Below are positions 17,937 through 25,342 of a stretch of DNA of 64,000 nt, in pieces. The translations under genes were made by a program, and so were the position numbers. Below the pieces are notes generated by a model. That model had not been told where the DNA came from, searched no databases, and saw nothing but the letters and a program-made list of their open reading frames with translations. Origin of the DNA: SZUA-38 sp965212525 (lineage in GTDB: Bacteria > Pseudomonadota > Gammaproteobacteria > Xanthomonadales > SZUA-38); the NCBI GenBank assembly GCA_965212525.1, contig CBDBVC010000062.1:1-64000 (forward strand), given 5' to 3'. Each line of letters starts with the position of its first letter. The first letter of the stretch is position 1.

Positions 17937-17972
17937 GGCTGAACCGGCTTGTCAAGGCAGGCCGGTTCAGCC
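17937..17972. terminator. 12-bp perfect inverted repeat after the hydrolase gene
   Basis: GGCTGAACCGGC and GCCGGTTCAGCC pair perfectly across a 12-base loop, 22 bases after the hydrolase stop and 38 bases before the next gene. There is no T-tract, so it may slow or stabilise transcripts rather than act as a strong intrinsic terminator. Confidence 0.5.
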
Positions 17973-18009
17973 GATACTGGCGATTCAGTTCACAGCCGAT
18001 CAGATTCCC

Positions 18010-19140
18010 ATGCGAAAAGACAGCAAGGCCGTCCACAGCGGCATCAGCGTTGACCCATCAACCGGCGCAATCATCCCACCGATACACCTGTCGACCACCT
18101 ACGAGCGACACACCGACGGTGAGTATCCACTGGGTTACGATTACGTCCGCAGCGGCAACCCCAATCGCGAACAGCTGGAAACCTGCCTGGCCGAACTCGA
18201 GGGCGGCCATCAGGCCATTGCCTACCCATCGGGCATGGCAGCCACGTTTGCCGTGCTTTCTGCGCTGAACCCGGGTGACCATGTGCTGGCACCGCTCGAT
18301 GCCTATTACGGCACAGGCGAGTTGCTACGCGGCCATTTCAGCCGCTGGGGGCTCGATTGTGAGTTCATCGACATGACGAATCTGGATACAGTCCAGGCCC
18401 GCCTACGTGACAATACAGCCCTTGTCTGGACAGAGACGCCTTCCAATCCACTGATTGCCATCACCGATCTGGCCGCCGTCTGCGAACTGGCCCACACCAA
18501 CAACACGCTCGTGGCCTGCGACAACACCTGGGCCACACCGCTGCTGCAGCGTCCGATTGAATTCGGCGTCGATATCGTGATGCATTCCACCACCAAATAC
18601 CTGGCCGGTCACAGCGACGTCATGGGTGGAGCCGTGATTACGGCCGGTGAATCCGAACTCGATACACGTCTTCGCGAACTGCAGACCATTGCCGGCCTGG
18701 TCCCTGCCCCCATGGATTGCTGGCTCACCCGGCGCGGCATCTACTCACTGGCACCGCGCATGCAGCGCCACTGCGACAATGCCATGGCCCTGGCGAAGGC
18801 ACTGGAAGGCCATCCGGCGCTGGAACGTGTGCATTACCCCGGCCTCGAATCCGATCCCGGTCATGAACTGGCCAGTAAACAGATGTCAGCCTTTGGCGGC
18901 ATGGTCTCCATCGTCGTGAAGGGTGGCAAGGGTGCCGCTTTTCAGGTCGCCAACGGACTCAAACTGATCAAACGCGCCACCAGCCTCGGTGGCCCCGAAA
19001 CCCTGATCGAACACCGCGCATCGATCGAGGGAGAGCACACCCTGTCTCCTGAAGGACTGCTGCGGATTGCTGTTGGGCTGGAGGATCCAGCTGACCTGCT
19101 CGCTGATCTGCTTACTGCATTGAACAGCGTGAAAACCTGA
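18010..19140 (+). CDS. PLP-dependent trans-sulfuration enzyme (cystathionine gamma-synthase/lyase family)
   Basis: A 376-residue Cys/Met-metabolism enzyme. The PLP lysine lies in HSTTKYLAGHSDVMGG, with the preceding ACDNTWATPLLQ, the YPSGMAA phosphate-binding region and the N-terminal YDYVRSGNPNREQLE block of the family. The ending AFGGMVSIVVKGG, TSLGGPETLIEHRAS and LLRIAVGLEDPADLLADL fits cystathionine gamma-synthase, cystathionine lyase or a close relative that makes or breaks the C-S bond in cysteine/methionine interconversion. Substrate choice cannot be read reliably, so no gene name is given. It is transcribed alone, upstream of the duplicated sigma-kinase region. Confidence 0.88.
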   Translation: MRKDSKAVHSGISVDPSTGAIIPPIHLSTTYERHTDGEYPLGYDYVRSGNPNREQLETCLAELEGGHQAIAYPSGMAATFAVLSALNPGDHVLAPLDAYYGTGELLRGHFSRWGLDCEFIDMTNLDTVQARLRDNTALVWTETPSNPLIAITDLAAVCELAHTNNTLVACDNTWATPLLQRPIEFGVDIVMHSTTKYLAGHSDVMGGAVITAGESELDTRLRELQTIAGLVPAPMDCWLTRRGIYSLAPRMQRHCDNAMALAKALEGHPALERVHYPGLESDPGHELASKQMSAFGGMVSIVVKGGKGAAFQVANGLKLIKRATSLGGPETLIEHRASIEGEHTLSPEGLLRIAVGLEDPADLLADLLTALNSVKT

Positions 19141-19550
19141 CTCATCTGCCCAGGTCCGTATTCGGCATGGATCGGGACCTGCCAGTTCAGAATTCTGATT
19201 ATTTTTTTCGGACACTCGAAACGAAATTATTCTGATACTGTCCACAACAGCATGGCACATCATGTCAACAAACATCTGTCCAGAGCTATACAGCTTGCCC
19301 ATTTCAACTGTTCTGTGACCGCTTTCACACTTTAAATACGATAGGATTCATATGGTGACAATCAAACGGCTCTTTATGGTACAATTTTTAACCAAGGGAT
19401 ACTCATCTTTTTCATTGTCGACACAGCTGTCATCGTCTGGTGTAGAACGGTGCCTGTGATGTCGACTGCACACACATCATCCATCCCTTGCAAGATTGAT
19501 TTTTCTCCAGTGGCCCTGTGCAGGCCACCGGTATACTGCGGTTATACGGT
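19141..19550. other. Intergenic region before sigma-kinase module A
   Basis: No gene was found in these 410 bases. The left part (19141-19313) has no counterpart upstream of module B. From 19314 the sequence aligns without gaps with 25271 onward, at first only partly matching and from 19356 nearly identical. It contains the candidate module promoter (19355-19385) and an unusually long leader of about 160 bases before the sigma ATG, which could carry untranslated regulation. Confidence 0.6.
19355..19385 (+). promoter_or_regulatory. Candidate promoter of module A
   Basis: GTGACA and TACAAT are separated by 19 bases, slightly long for a sigma-70 promoter. The same arrangement (CTGACA, 19 bases, TACAAT) occurs in module B, and conservation begins here while the flanking upstream DNA has diverged. 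It may instead be read by the module's own sigma factor. Confidence 0.4.
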
Positions 19551-21338
19551 ATGAGCAAGAAGAAGGAACAGGGCCAGATTCTGGAGTCCTTGATGCAGAG
19601 CCTCAAGGCGATGGCGCGTGCGCGCAAGAGACGCAGTTCCTACATTACCCTGCAGACCACCGAGATCGTGCACGAGACCTATCTTCGCCTGACCAAGCAG
19701 TACGCGCTTGACTGGGGCGACAAGGACCAGTTCCTGATCGCCTTCGCCAGTACACTGCGCCGCTTTCTGGTGGATCATTACCGCAAGCGCACCGCCGAGA
19801 AACGCGGTGGCGACAAGTTCGACCTTAGCCTGGATGACCTCAAGGTCGAAATCCCGGCTCCGGACGGCATTGATGACTGGGACATGCTGGATACCAAACT
19901 GAACGATCTGGACGAGGTCGATACCACCGCACGTCAGATCGTCGAGCTGCGCTATTTTGCCGGCATGACTCTGGATGAAACGGCCCGTGCCGTGAAAATC
20001 ACCCCCCGCACTGTCTCAAGAAAGTGGAATTTTGCGCGATCCTTTCTACGCAGCCAATTTTCCGACGTAACCAACAACTGACATCATGAACAAGGCCACA
20101 TTCAAAACAGCTCAACAGCTGTTCGAGGAAGCGATCGACCTGCCGGTTGAGCAGCGAACCTCGTTTGTGCGTGAAAAAGTCAGTGGTGACGAGGTTCTTT
20201 ACGAGGTCACCTGCGAGCTGCTCAACAACTACGAGGCCCTGCCGGCCTACAACGACAGCCTGGCCGAAGATGCGGTCATGCGCGTGCTGGCCGACACCGA
20301 TGAGCCTGCCCTGCCGCATGAGGATGTCGCCGGCATCGCCGCCAAACTGCCCGCTTTCGAGATACTGGACAAGATCGGCGAAGGCGGCATGGGCGGCGTC
20401 TACCTGGCCAAGCGTCACGGCGAAGGCTTTGAGCAGACGGTGGCCATCAAGGTACTGCGCGATGGCCTGCACTCGGAGCTGGCGCGAGAGCGATTCCATC
20501 AGGAACGTCAGATTCTGGCGCAACTTGATCATCCGGCCATCACCCGCCTGATCGACGGCGGCTCGCTCGATGATGACCGTCCCTACCTGGTGATGGACTA
20601 CACGCCGGGCTTGCCCATCACCGAATTCTGTGAACACAACAGACTGACGGTCAGGCAGCGACTGGAGCTGTTCCTGAAACTCACGGCCGCCATTTCGCAT
20701 GCACACCAGAATCTGGTGATTCACCGCGACATCAAGCCACCCAATATTCTGGTTGGTGAGAACGGTCAGCCGCACCTGCTCGATTTTGGTATTGCCAAGC
20801 TGCAGGATGAGGAGAAGCTGGAAACACGCACCGGCATGATGGTGCTGACACCGGATTATGCCAGCCCGGAGCAGATCAGCGGCAAGCCCGTCACCGTCGC
20901 CAGCGATGTCTATGCGCTGGGTGTTCTGCTTTATGAGCTGCTCAGTGGCTCGCGACCCTACAACTGGCGCGATCACAGCCCGGCCGAGTTTGAAAAGCTG
21001 GTCTACCGCAGCACGCCTCTGCCGCCATCGTCGGTCGAGAGCGAGGGCTTTGCACCACTGCGACTGACGGCAGAACTGGACAACATCGTACTGAAGGCAT
21101 TGCACAGCGATGTGCTTCAGCGCTACCACACGGTTGATGAACTGAGCGCTGACCTGCAGCGACTGCTCAACGGCGAAGCTGTTCTGGCACACCCACCGGG
21201 CCTGATCTACCGCACACGCAAGTTCATCGGACGTCACCGACTGGCCACGGCTGCACTCGGCACCATCTTCGTGCTGATCAGCGGCTTTGGCACCTACAGT
21301 TATCTGCAGTCACAGGAACTCAAGATCCAGCGTGATCA
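19356..21338 (+). repeat. Long direct repeat, copy A
   Basis: About 1.98 kb matches 25313-27295 with a constant offset of 5957 bp and no indels. By eye only four base differences were found (near 19376, 21201, 21258 and 21259). The repeat spans promoter, leader, whole sigma gene, kinase domain and transmembrane helix, and ends abruptly inside the kinase gene. Confidence 0.93.
19551..20081 (+). CDS. ECF sigma factor linked to Ser/Thr kinase (TIGR02999/ECF43-like), copy A
   Basis: A 176-residue sigma factor, identical in sequence to the one at 25508. Region 2 carries YITLQTTEIVHETYLRL and FLIAFASTLRRFLVDHYRKR, typical of the TIGR02999 group, and lacks the acidic DAED motif of ordinary ECF factors; region 4 has FAGMTLDETARAVKITPRTV. 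In ECF43 systems such as EcfP/PknT of Vibrio parahaemolyticus and EcfK/PknS of Xanthomonas citri, the cognate kinase activates the sigma by Thr phosphorylation in place of an anti-sigma. The kinase gene follows after 4 bases, so the same control is likely. ATG 19551 is preferred over an in-frame ATG at 19518; its ribosome site is weak. Confidence 0.88.
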   Translation: MSKKKEQGQILESLMQSLKAMARARKRRSSYITLQTTEIVHETYLRLTKQYALDWGDKDQFLIAFASTLRRFLVDHYRKRTAEKRGGDKFDLSLDDLKVEIPAPDGIDDWDMLDTKLNDLDEVDTTARQIVELRYFAGMTLDETARAVKITPRTVSRKWNFARSFLRSQFSDVTNN

Positions 21339-22686
21339 GGCCCTGCAGGAATTGCGACGTGCCGAAAGTCTGTCAGGCTTTCTGGTGGACTCATTCAATG
21401 CTGCCGACCCCACTCGTACTCTGGGTGAAGAGGTCAGCGCCAGCCAGATCCTGTCAGCTTCATCGGATCTGATCGAGGAAAGCAGCGATCTGGATACTGA
21501 AACCAGGACAAAGATTCGCCTGTCTCTGGCGAATGCCTGGGTTGGGCTTGGCCAGTACGAAGAAGCGCAGGAGCTGATCGAATCTGAAAACCGTGATCTG
21601 ATCGACGAACAGACTCGCTATGAACTCGTCAGGTCACTGGTGGAAGTACTGTTCGAGCTCGGGCAGTACGATGAGGCAATCTCACTGCTGGATGCTGAAG
21701 AGAATCTGTTGTCCAGCTTCATCGACCCCTGGCAGCAGAGTGAGCTGATCGGCCTGCGCGGTCGTGTCCTCGACAAGCAGGACCTGCCCATGGAAGCGCA
21801 GGAACTTAACAGACAGGCCTACGAGATGACTCAGGCGCTGCTCAAGGTCGGCGACACACCGGAACATCGCGATGCTCACCTGAACCAATGCAACCGCTAC
21901 GGCAAGAGTCTGTGGCGAACCTCGGACTTCGAGCCAGCCATTGCACTGATTCTGGATTGCCTGGCTGAATATCAGGCCGAAAATCCGGCGCAGGACGAAT
22001 GGTTGATCAGTAACAACCAGTTCTTTCTGTCCACACTGTATCGTGCCAACAAACAACCAGAACAATCAGCTGTATTGCTGGAGAAGGCCTGCCAGCTGCG
22101 AGAAGACATCTTCGATGCAACACACATCTCGCTGGCCAGCTGCCACCTGAGTGAGGGCAACGCCGCTCAGCGTGCAGGCCAGTACCAGCAGGCAATCGAT
22201 GCTTACGAACGATCAATCGAGATTTACAACATCAATTTCGATAACGGCACGGCAGCCACATCGACCGTGTTGCTGAATCAGGGCGTTTCCTACTGGTACC
22301 TCGGTGACCTGGATTCGGCCATCGAGCGCTTCGAGATCTCGCGTCAGGGCTTTCACAAGCATGGCAAGAATCAATCACAGAACCTGGCCATCGTTTCGGA
22401 ATACCTGGCCAGGCTGATGTTCGGTCGGGATGATTACGAACGTGCACGCGTCTATGCCGAAGAATCCATCGCGATCTATGAATACCTCAAATTTCCACAG
22501 GGTACCTCGCTGGCACGCGTGCGGGTGGTTCTGGCAGACACCCTGGCGCAAACCAAACAATTCAACGCTGCTCAGACACAACTCGAACTGGCTCAACCCG
22601 CTATCGATGAATACCTGAGCAATGATGAACAGCTCATCACCCGAATTAACAACATCAAGAATATGATCAGGAGTAAATCCTCATGA
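20086..22686 (+). CDS. Membrane Ser/Thr protein kinase with C-terminal TPR domain, module A
   Basis: An 866-residue protein. Residues 1-90 are a helical lead; the Hanks-type kinase domain (about 91-345) has the G-loop GEGGMGGVYLAKR, Lys122 (VAIKVL), HRDIKPPN (213-220), DFG (233-235) and SPEQIS. One transmembrane helix lies at about 386-407, followed by a long periplasmic TPR array (about 420-850) with units such as WVGLGQYEEAQELI, LFELGQYDEAISLL and YWYLGDLDSAIERFEIS. All catalytic residues are present, so it should be active, probably on the upstream sigma factor. Residues 1-417 are nearly identical to the module B kinase; the TPR part is not. Its stop overlaps the next ATG (ATGA 22683-22686). 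Confidence 0.93.
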   Translation: MNKATFKTAQQLFEEAIDLPVEQRTSFVREKVSGDEVLYEVTCELLNNYEALPAYNDSLAEDAVMRVLADTDEPALPHEDVAGIAAKLPAFEILDKIGEGGMGGVYLAKRHGEGFEQTVAIKVLRDGLHSELARERFHQERQILAQLDHPAITRLIDGGSLDDDRPYLVMDYTPGLPITEFCEHNRLTVRQRLELFLKLTAAISHAHQNLVIHRDIKPPNILVGENGQPHLLDFGIAKLQDEEKLETRTGMMVLTPDYASPEQISGKPVTVASDVYALGVLLYELLSGSRPYNWRDHSPAEFEKLVYRSTPLPPSSVESEGFAPLRLTAELDNIVLKALHSDVLQRYHTVDELSADLQRLLNGEAVLAHPPGLIYRTRKFIGRHRLATAALGTIFVLISGFGTYSYLQSQELKIQRDQALQELRRAESLSGFLVDSFNAADPTRTLGEEVSASQILSASSDLIEESSDLDTETRTKIRLSLANAWVGLGQYEEAQELIESENRDLIDEQTRYELVRSLVEVLFELGQYDEAISLLDAEENLLSSFIDPWQQSELIGLRGRVLDKQDLPMEAQELNRQAYEMTQALLKVGDTPEHRDAHLNQCNRYGKSLWRTSDFEPAIALILDCLAEYQAENPAQDEWLISNNQFFLSTLYRANKQPEQSAVLLEKACQLREDIFDATHISLASCHLSEGNAAQRAGQYQQAIDAYERSIEIYNINFDNGTAATSTVLLNQGVSYWYLGDLDSAIERFEISRQGFHKHGKNQSQNLAIVSEYLARLMFGRDDYERARVYAEESIAIYEYLKFPQGTSLARVRVVLADTLAQTKQFNAAQTQLELAQPAIDEYLSNDEQLITRINNIKNMIRSKSS

Positions 22687-23420
22687 AAAAACTCATCCCG
22701 ATTGCCCTGCTGCTCTTGAGCATGCAGTGGATACCTGCAGCCAACGCACAGAATACGCCGCCACCACCACCCGAATGCGAAGACCTGGACCCGGATGATG
22801 TCCCCCCAATCTTTGGCGACATCACCTGTAACGTGGTCAGGCATTGTGATGATGACCAGATGTCAGTGGTGGAGGTCAACAGGCATTGGAATAAGGACAA
22901 ATACCGCATGCCATTGCACTTTGCGCTCGACCCGGAGAACATGATCGCTTCACAGCAGGGCTATCGGCCGATCAAACTCCTCACTCTCACGGGCGATGTG
23001 CATCACAAGTACCAGCCGACAGATTTTGATGTCGAGTTGATGACGGTGTTTGTCAGCCAGGATCTGTTTGTGTTCAACGTTGATTTCTTTGTCAATGCCA
23101 ATTTCGCGAATCTGGATGGACAACCCCTGACTTACCTCGGCACACAACAGGTCGATATTCACAGGGAGTACACCTACTTCAACCCGGTCGTTAAGAACAA
23201 TCACGACGAATTGAAGATTCATACGTACAACACTGCAGATCAGTTGACCGTCCTGAAACAGCCTTACCCATCTGCTGATATGGATGTCCGAAATGTGACA
23301 CTGACCGTGAATGACCTGTCGAACCAATGTGGTGTACAGACACCAACACACAAGAACTCACAGCCGTATGACATCATTCTGGAAGGCACCTGGGTCAACA
23401 CCTATTCAGTGACACAATAA
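22683..23420 (+). CDS. Secreted cysteine-containing protein of unknown function, module A paralog 1
   Basis: A 245-residue protein with a signal peptide (MKKLIPIALLLLSMQW, cleavage after ANAQ) and a Pro-rich mature start. Two paralogs follow it. Shared landmarks are GDITCNVVRHCDDDQMSV, then KDKYRMPLHFALD, a central VDFFVNANFANLDGQPL and a late LTVNDLSNQCG; the three conserved cysteines suggest disulphides in the periplasm or outside the cell. No known domain was recognised; the pattern is mainly beta strands. Translationally coupled to the kinase, it may be a ligand, substrate or output of the signalling system. Confidence 0.72.
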   Translation: MKKLIPIALLLLSMQWIPAANAQNTPPPPPECEDLDPDDVPPIFGDITCNVVRHCDDDQMSVVEVNRHWNKDKYRMPLHFALDPENMIASQQGYRPIKLLTLTGDVHHKYQPTDFDVELMTVFVSQDLFVFNVDFFVNANFANLDGQPLTYLGTQQVDIHREYTYFNPVVKNNHDELKIHTYNTADQLTVLKQPYPSADMDVRNVTLTVNDLSNQCGVQTPTHKNSQPYDIILEGTWVNTYSVTQ

Positions 23421-23445
23421 TTCGTAAATGCAAATTAGATAATTA

Positions 23446-23487
23446 GGGAATGGGCCATCGGTCGACAGCGGCCGACTGGCTTTTCCC
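23446..23487 (+). other. Intergenic hairpin between paralogs 1 and 2
   Basis: GGGAA at 23446 pairs with TTCCC at 23483-23487 around an inner stem (23454-23464 with 23469-23480, one bulge and one G-U pair). It sits in the 84-bp gap before the second secreted gene, directly before its AGGA ribosome site. It could set the relative expression of the operon genes by pausing or mRNA processing. Confidence 0.5.
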
Positions 23488-23504
23488 AACAGGATAAAAA
23501 GATC

Positions 23505-24242
23505 ATGAAAAAACTCATCCCAATCGTCCTGCTGCTGGCTGGCCTGCAGTGGACAACAAACGTGAATGCGCAAGCCACACCACCTGATCGTCCCTCGTGC
23601 GAGCCTGTAGATGGCGGGTTGATTATTCCACCACATGACGGTGACATTACCTGTGGTGTGGTTAAACATTGTGACATAGACCGCATGAGCATCTTTCAGA
23701 TACCAAGGAATCCAAACCAGGATAAATACCGTGTACCGATACACATGTCGCTTGATCTGGACAACAAGGTATTTGCAGGCACGTACAGACCTATCGAGTT
23801 ACTTTCTTTTGAAGGCGATGTAACACTCAAGGATGGGACTTTTGAAGCAGACGTAGAGATTCTTACCGTGCTTGCACATCAGGTAGATGAGACTGTTCAT
23901 CTCGATTTCTATGTCAATTCGGATTATTCAGACAAGGACGGGCAGCCACTGAGTTATGTGGGCACACAAATCGTGCCCGTGGCCTTGAATTCATCATGGA
24001 CATATTTCAACCCCGTGATCAACAATCACAAAAACAAGGTGAAGATTCACACCTATAACGCCGCAGGTGAATTGACGGTTCTGAACACGCCGTATCTGAT
24101 CACAGGTATGTCTGTCGACAACGTTACCTTGCACGTCAATAATCTGGCAAATGATTGCGGCAATGATGCGCAACCCTTTGACATTTCGCTTGATTTAATT
24201 AATTTCGCAAATGCATTCGCCATCGAGCCAGGAACACAATAA
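23505..24242 (+). CDS. Secreted cysteine-containing protein of unknown function, module A paralog 2
   Basis: A 245-residue paralog of the preceding gene. The signal peptide (MKKLIPIVLLLAGLQW, cleavage after VNAQ) is nearly the same even at DNA level. The mature protein keeps GDITCGVVKHCDIDRMSI, DKYRVPIHMSLDLD, the VHLDFYVNSDYSDKDGQPL block and LHVNNLANDCGNDAQPFDI, so cysteine positions and order are conserved. ATG 23505 follows an AGGA site 9-10 bases upstream. Between these landmarks the paralogs differ considerably, which suggests diversification of exposed surfaces. No function can be assigned. Confidence 0.72.
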   Translation: MKKLIPIVLLLAGLQWTTNVNAQATPPDRPSCEPVDGGLIIPPHDGDITCGVVKHCDIDRMSIFQIPRNPNQDKYRVPIHMSLDLDNKVFAGTYRPIELLSFEGDVTLKDGTFEADVEILTVLAHQVDETVHLDFYVNSDYSDKDGQPLSYVGTQIVPVALNSSWTYFNPVINNHKNKVKIHTYNAAGELTVLNTPYLITGMSVDNVTLHVNNLANDCGNDAQPFDISLDLINFANAFAIEPGTQ

Positions 24243-24253
24243 TTAGACCCAGT

Positions 24254-24289
24254 GTTTGCTGAACGGGATCCTGAGCCCGTTCAGCGAAC
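24254..24289 (+). other. Intergenic hairpin between paralogs 2 and 3
   Basis: GCTGAACGGG and CCCGTTCAGC form a perfect 10-bp stem with an 8-base loop (24258-24285), extendable to 14 bp with one G-U pair. There is no T-tract. It lies in the 65-bp gap before the third secreted gene and, like the hairpin in the previous gap, may shape operon expression. Confidence 0.55.
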
Positions 24290-24307
24290 TTCATCTGGCG
24301 ATAACTA

Positions 24308-25036
24308 ATGAAAACCCTCATCCCCTTATTCCTTCTTTTTGCTGGCATGCAGTGGGCGGCACCCGTCCATGCTCAGAGCACCCCGCCTAATCGACCGGTC
24401 TGTGATCCCGTAGACGGTGGAAACATTACTCCACCCCTGGACGGCACTGTTGCCTGTGGCGTCGTCAGACACTGCGAAATTGACCGCATGACAGTGTTGA
24501 GCATCGATCAGCACCCAAACAATGACAAGTACATCATGCCCCTGCACATGACACTCGACCTGGATCAGAAAGTTGCCGATGGTGAGCCGTTTCGCGACAT
24601 CAAGATTCTCACAATCAAGGGCGACATCGAACACAAGCATATGCCAGATGAACTTGACGTTGAGCTGATGAATGCCATCGTCCGCACCGACGGCACCCTG
24701 ATCTATGTTGATTTTTACGTCAACACGGATTTCTCTGACCTCGACATGCAGGCCCTGACGCTGGTGGGTTCTCAGCCAGTGGAGCCGACCGCAAAATGGA
24801 CGTACTTCAAGCCTGCCATCAAGAACAATCATGATGAGTTCATGATCAGGACGTATGATCTGAATGGTGTACTGACCATCCTGAGAACGCCCTATCTTTC
24901 ATCAGAGATGGATGTACGTAACGTCACGCTGTCAGTCAACAACCTGAACAATGGCTGTGGTGCAGACAGTCAACCGTTCGACATTTCGATCCTGTTTGAA
25001 TGGCTTGATGGTGCGGAAGTGTTCGAACTGGAATAG
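24308..25036 (+). CDS. Secreted cysteine-containing protein of unknown function, module A paralog 3
   Basis: A 242-residue third paralog. The signal peptide is MKTLIPLFLLFAGMQW with cleavage after VHAQ. Conserved landmarks are GTVACGVVRHCEIDRMTV, DKYIMPLHMTLDLDQ, a VDFYVNTDFSDLDMQAL block and LSVNNLNNGCGADSQPFDI. It resembles paralog 2 most at both ends and paralog 1 in KNNHDEFMIRTY. It is the last gene of module A; 22 bases after its stop begins the 44-bp remnant of mutM sequence. Function unknown. Confidence 0.72.
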   Translation: MKTLIPLFLLFAGMQWAAPVHAQSTPPNRPVCDPVDGGNITPPLDGTVACGVVRHCEIDRMTVLSIDQHPNNDKYIMPLHMTLDLDQKVADGEPFRDIKILTIKGDIEHKHMPDELDVELMNAIVRTDGTLIYVDFYVNTDFSDLDMQALTLVGSQPVEPTAKWTYFKPAIKNNHDEFMIRTYDLNGVLTILRTPYLSSEMDVRNVTLSVNNLNNGCGADSQPFDISILFEWLDGAEVFELE

Positions 25037-25058
25037 CACCAGACTTCACACTTTAAAC

Positions 25059-25102
25059 CTGACAAATCGGGCAGTAGAACGTGCTTCGCTGCCCGATCAC
25101 CT
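25059..25102. repeat. Remnant of the mutM 3' end with hairpin
   Basis: These 44 bases match 29324-29367, the last codons of mutM, with a single difference (25065 against 29330). Both copies contain the inverted repeat ATCGGGCAG/CTGCCCGAT. No other mutM sequence surrounds this copy, so it is a leftover of the tandem duplication that made modules A and B, and may serve as a transcript-end hairpin for module A. Confidence 0.85.
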
Positions 25103-25311
25103 CATCTTGCTCTCCTTCAATTCATTCCCACACAGTAATGTGCTCCAGCAACAAGTGATACCATCTGCCTGTTGAGCATATAAAATCATTTTAGTTCTGA
25201 CGCGACTGACCAAGATCAATGTCATACACTGGCCGTTATAGACTACTTTCACTCAACGCCAGCGCTATAGTGTGACTGCTTTAACACTTTGTGCACAATA
25301 CGGTTTGTATG

Positions 25312-25342
25312 CTGACAATCAAACGGCTCTTTGTGGTACAAT
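25312..25342 (+). promoter_or_regulatory. Candidate promoter of module B
   Basis: CTGACA, 19 bases, then TACAAT: the same arrangement as in module A with one base changed in the -35 and one in the spacer. The leader to the sigma ATG at 25508 is again about 160 bases. Confidence 0.4.

Noticed and set aside
19999..21237. A 412-residue open frame antisense to the kinase gene, present in both modules (also 25956-27194)
   Set aside because: It is the mirror of a strongly conserved kinase coding region and has no recognisable domain; its conservation follows from the repeat itself.
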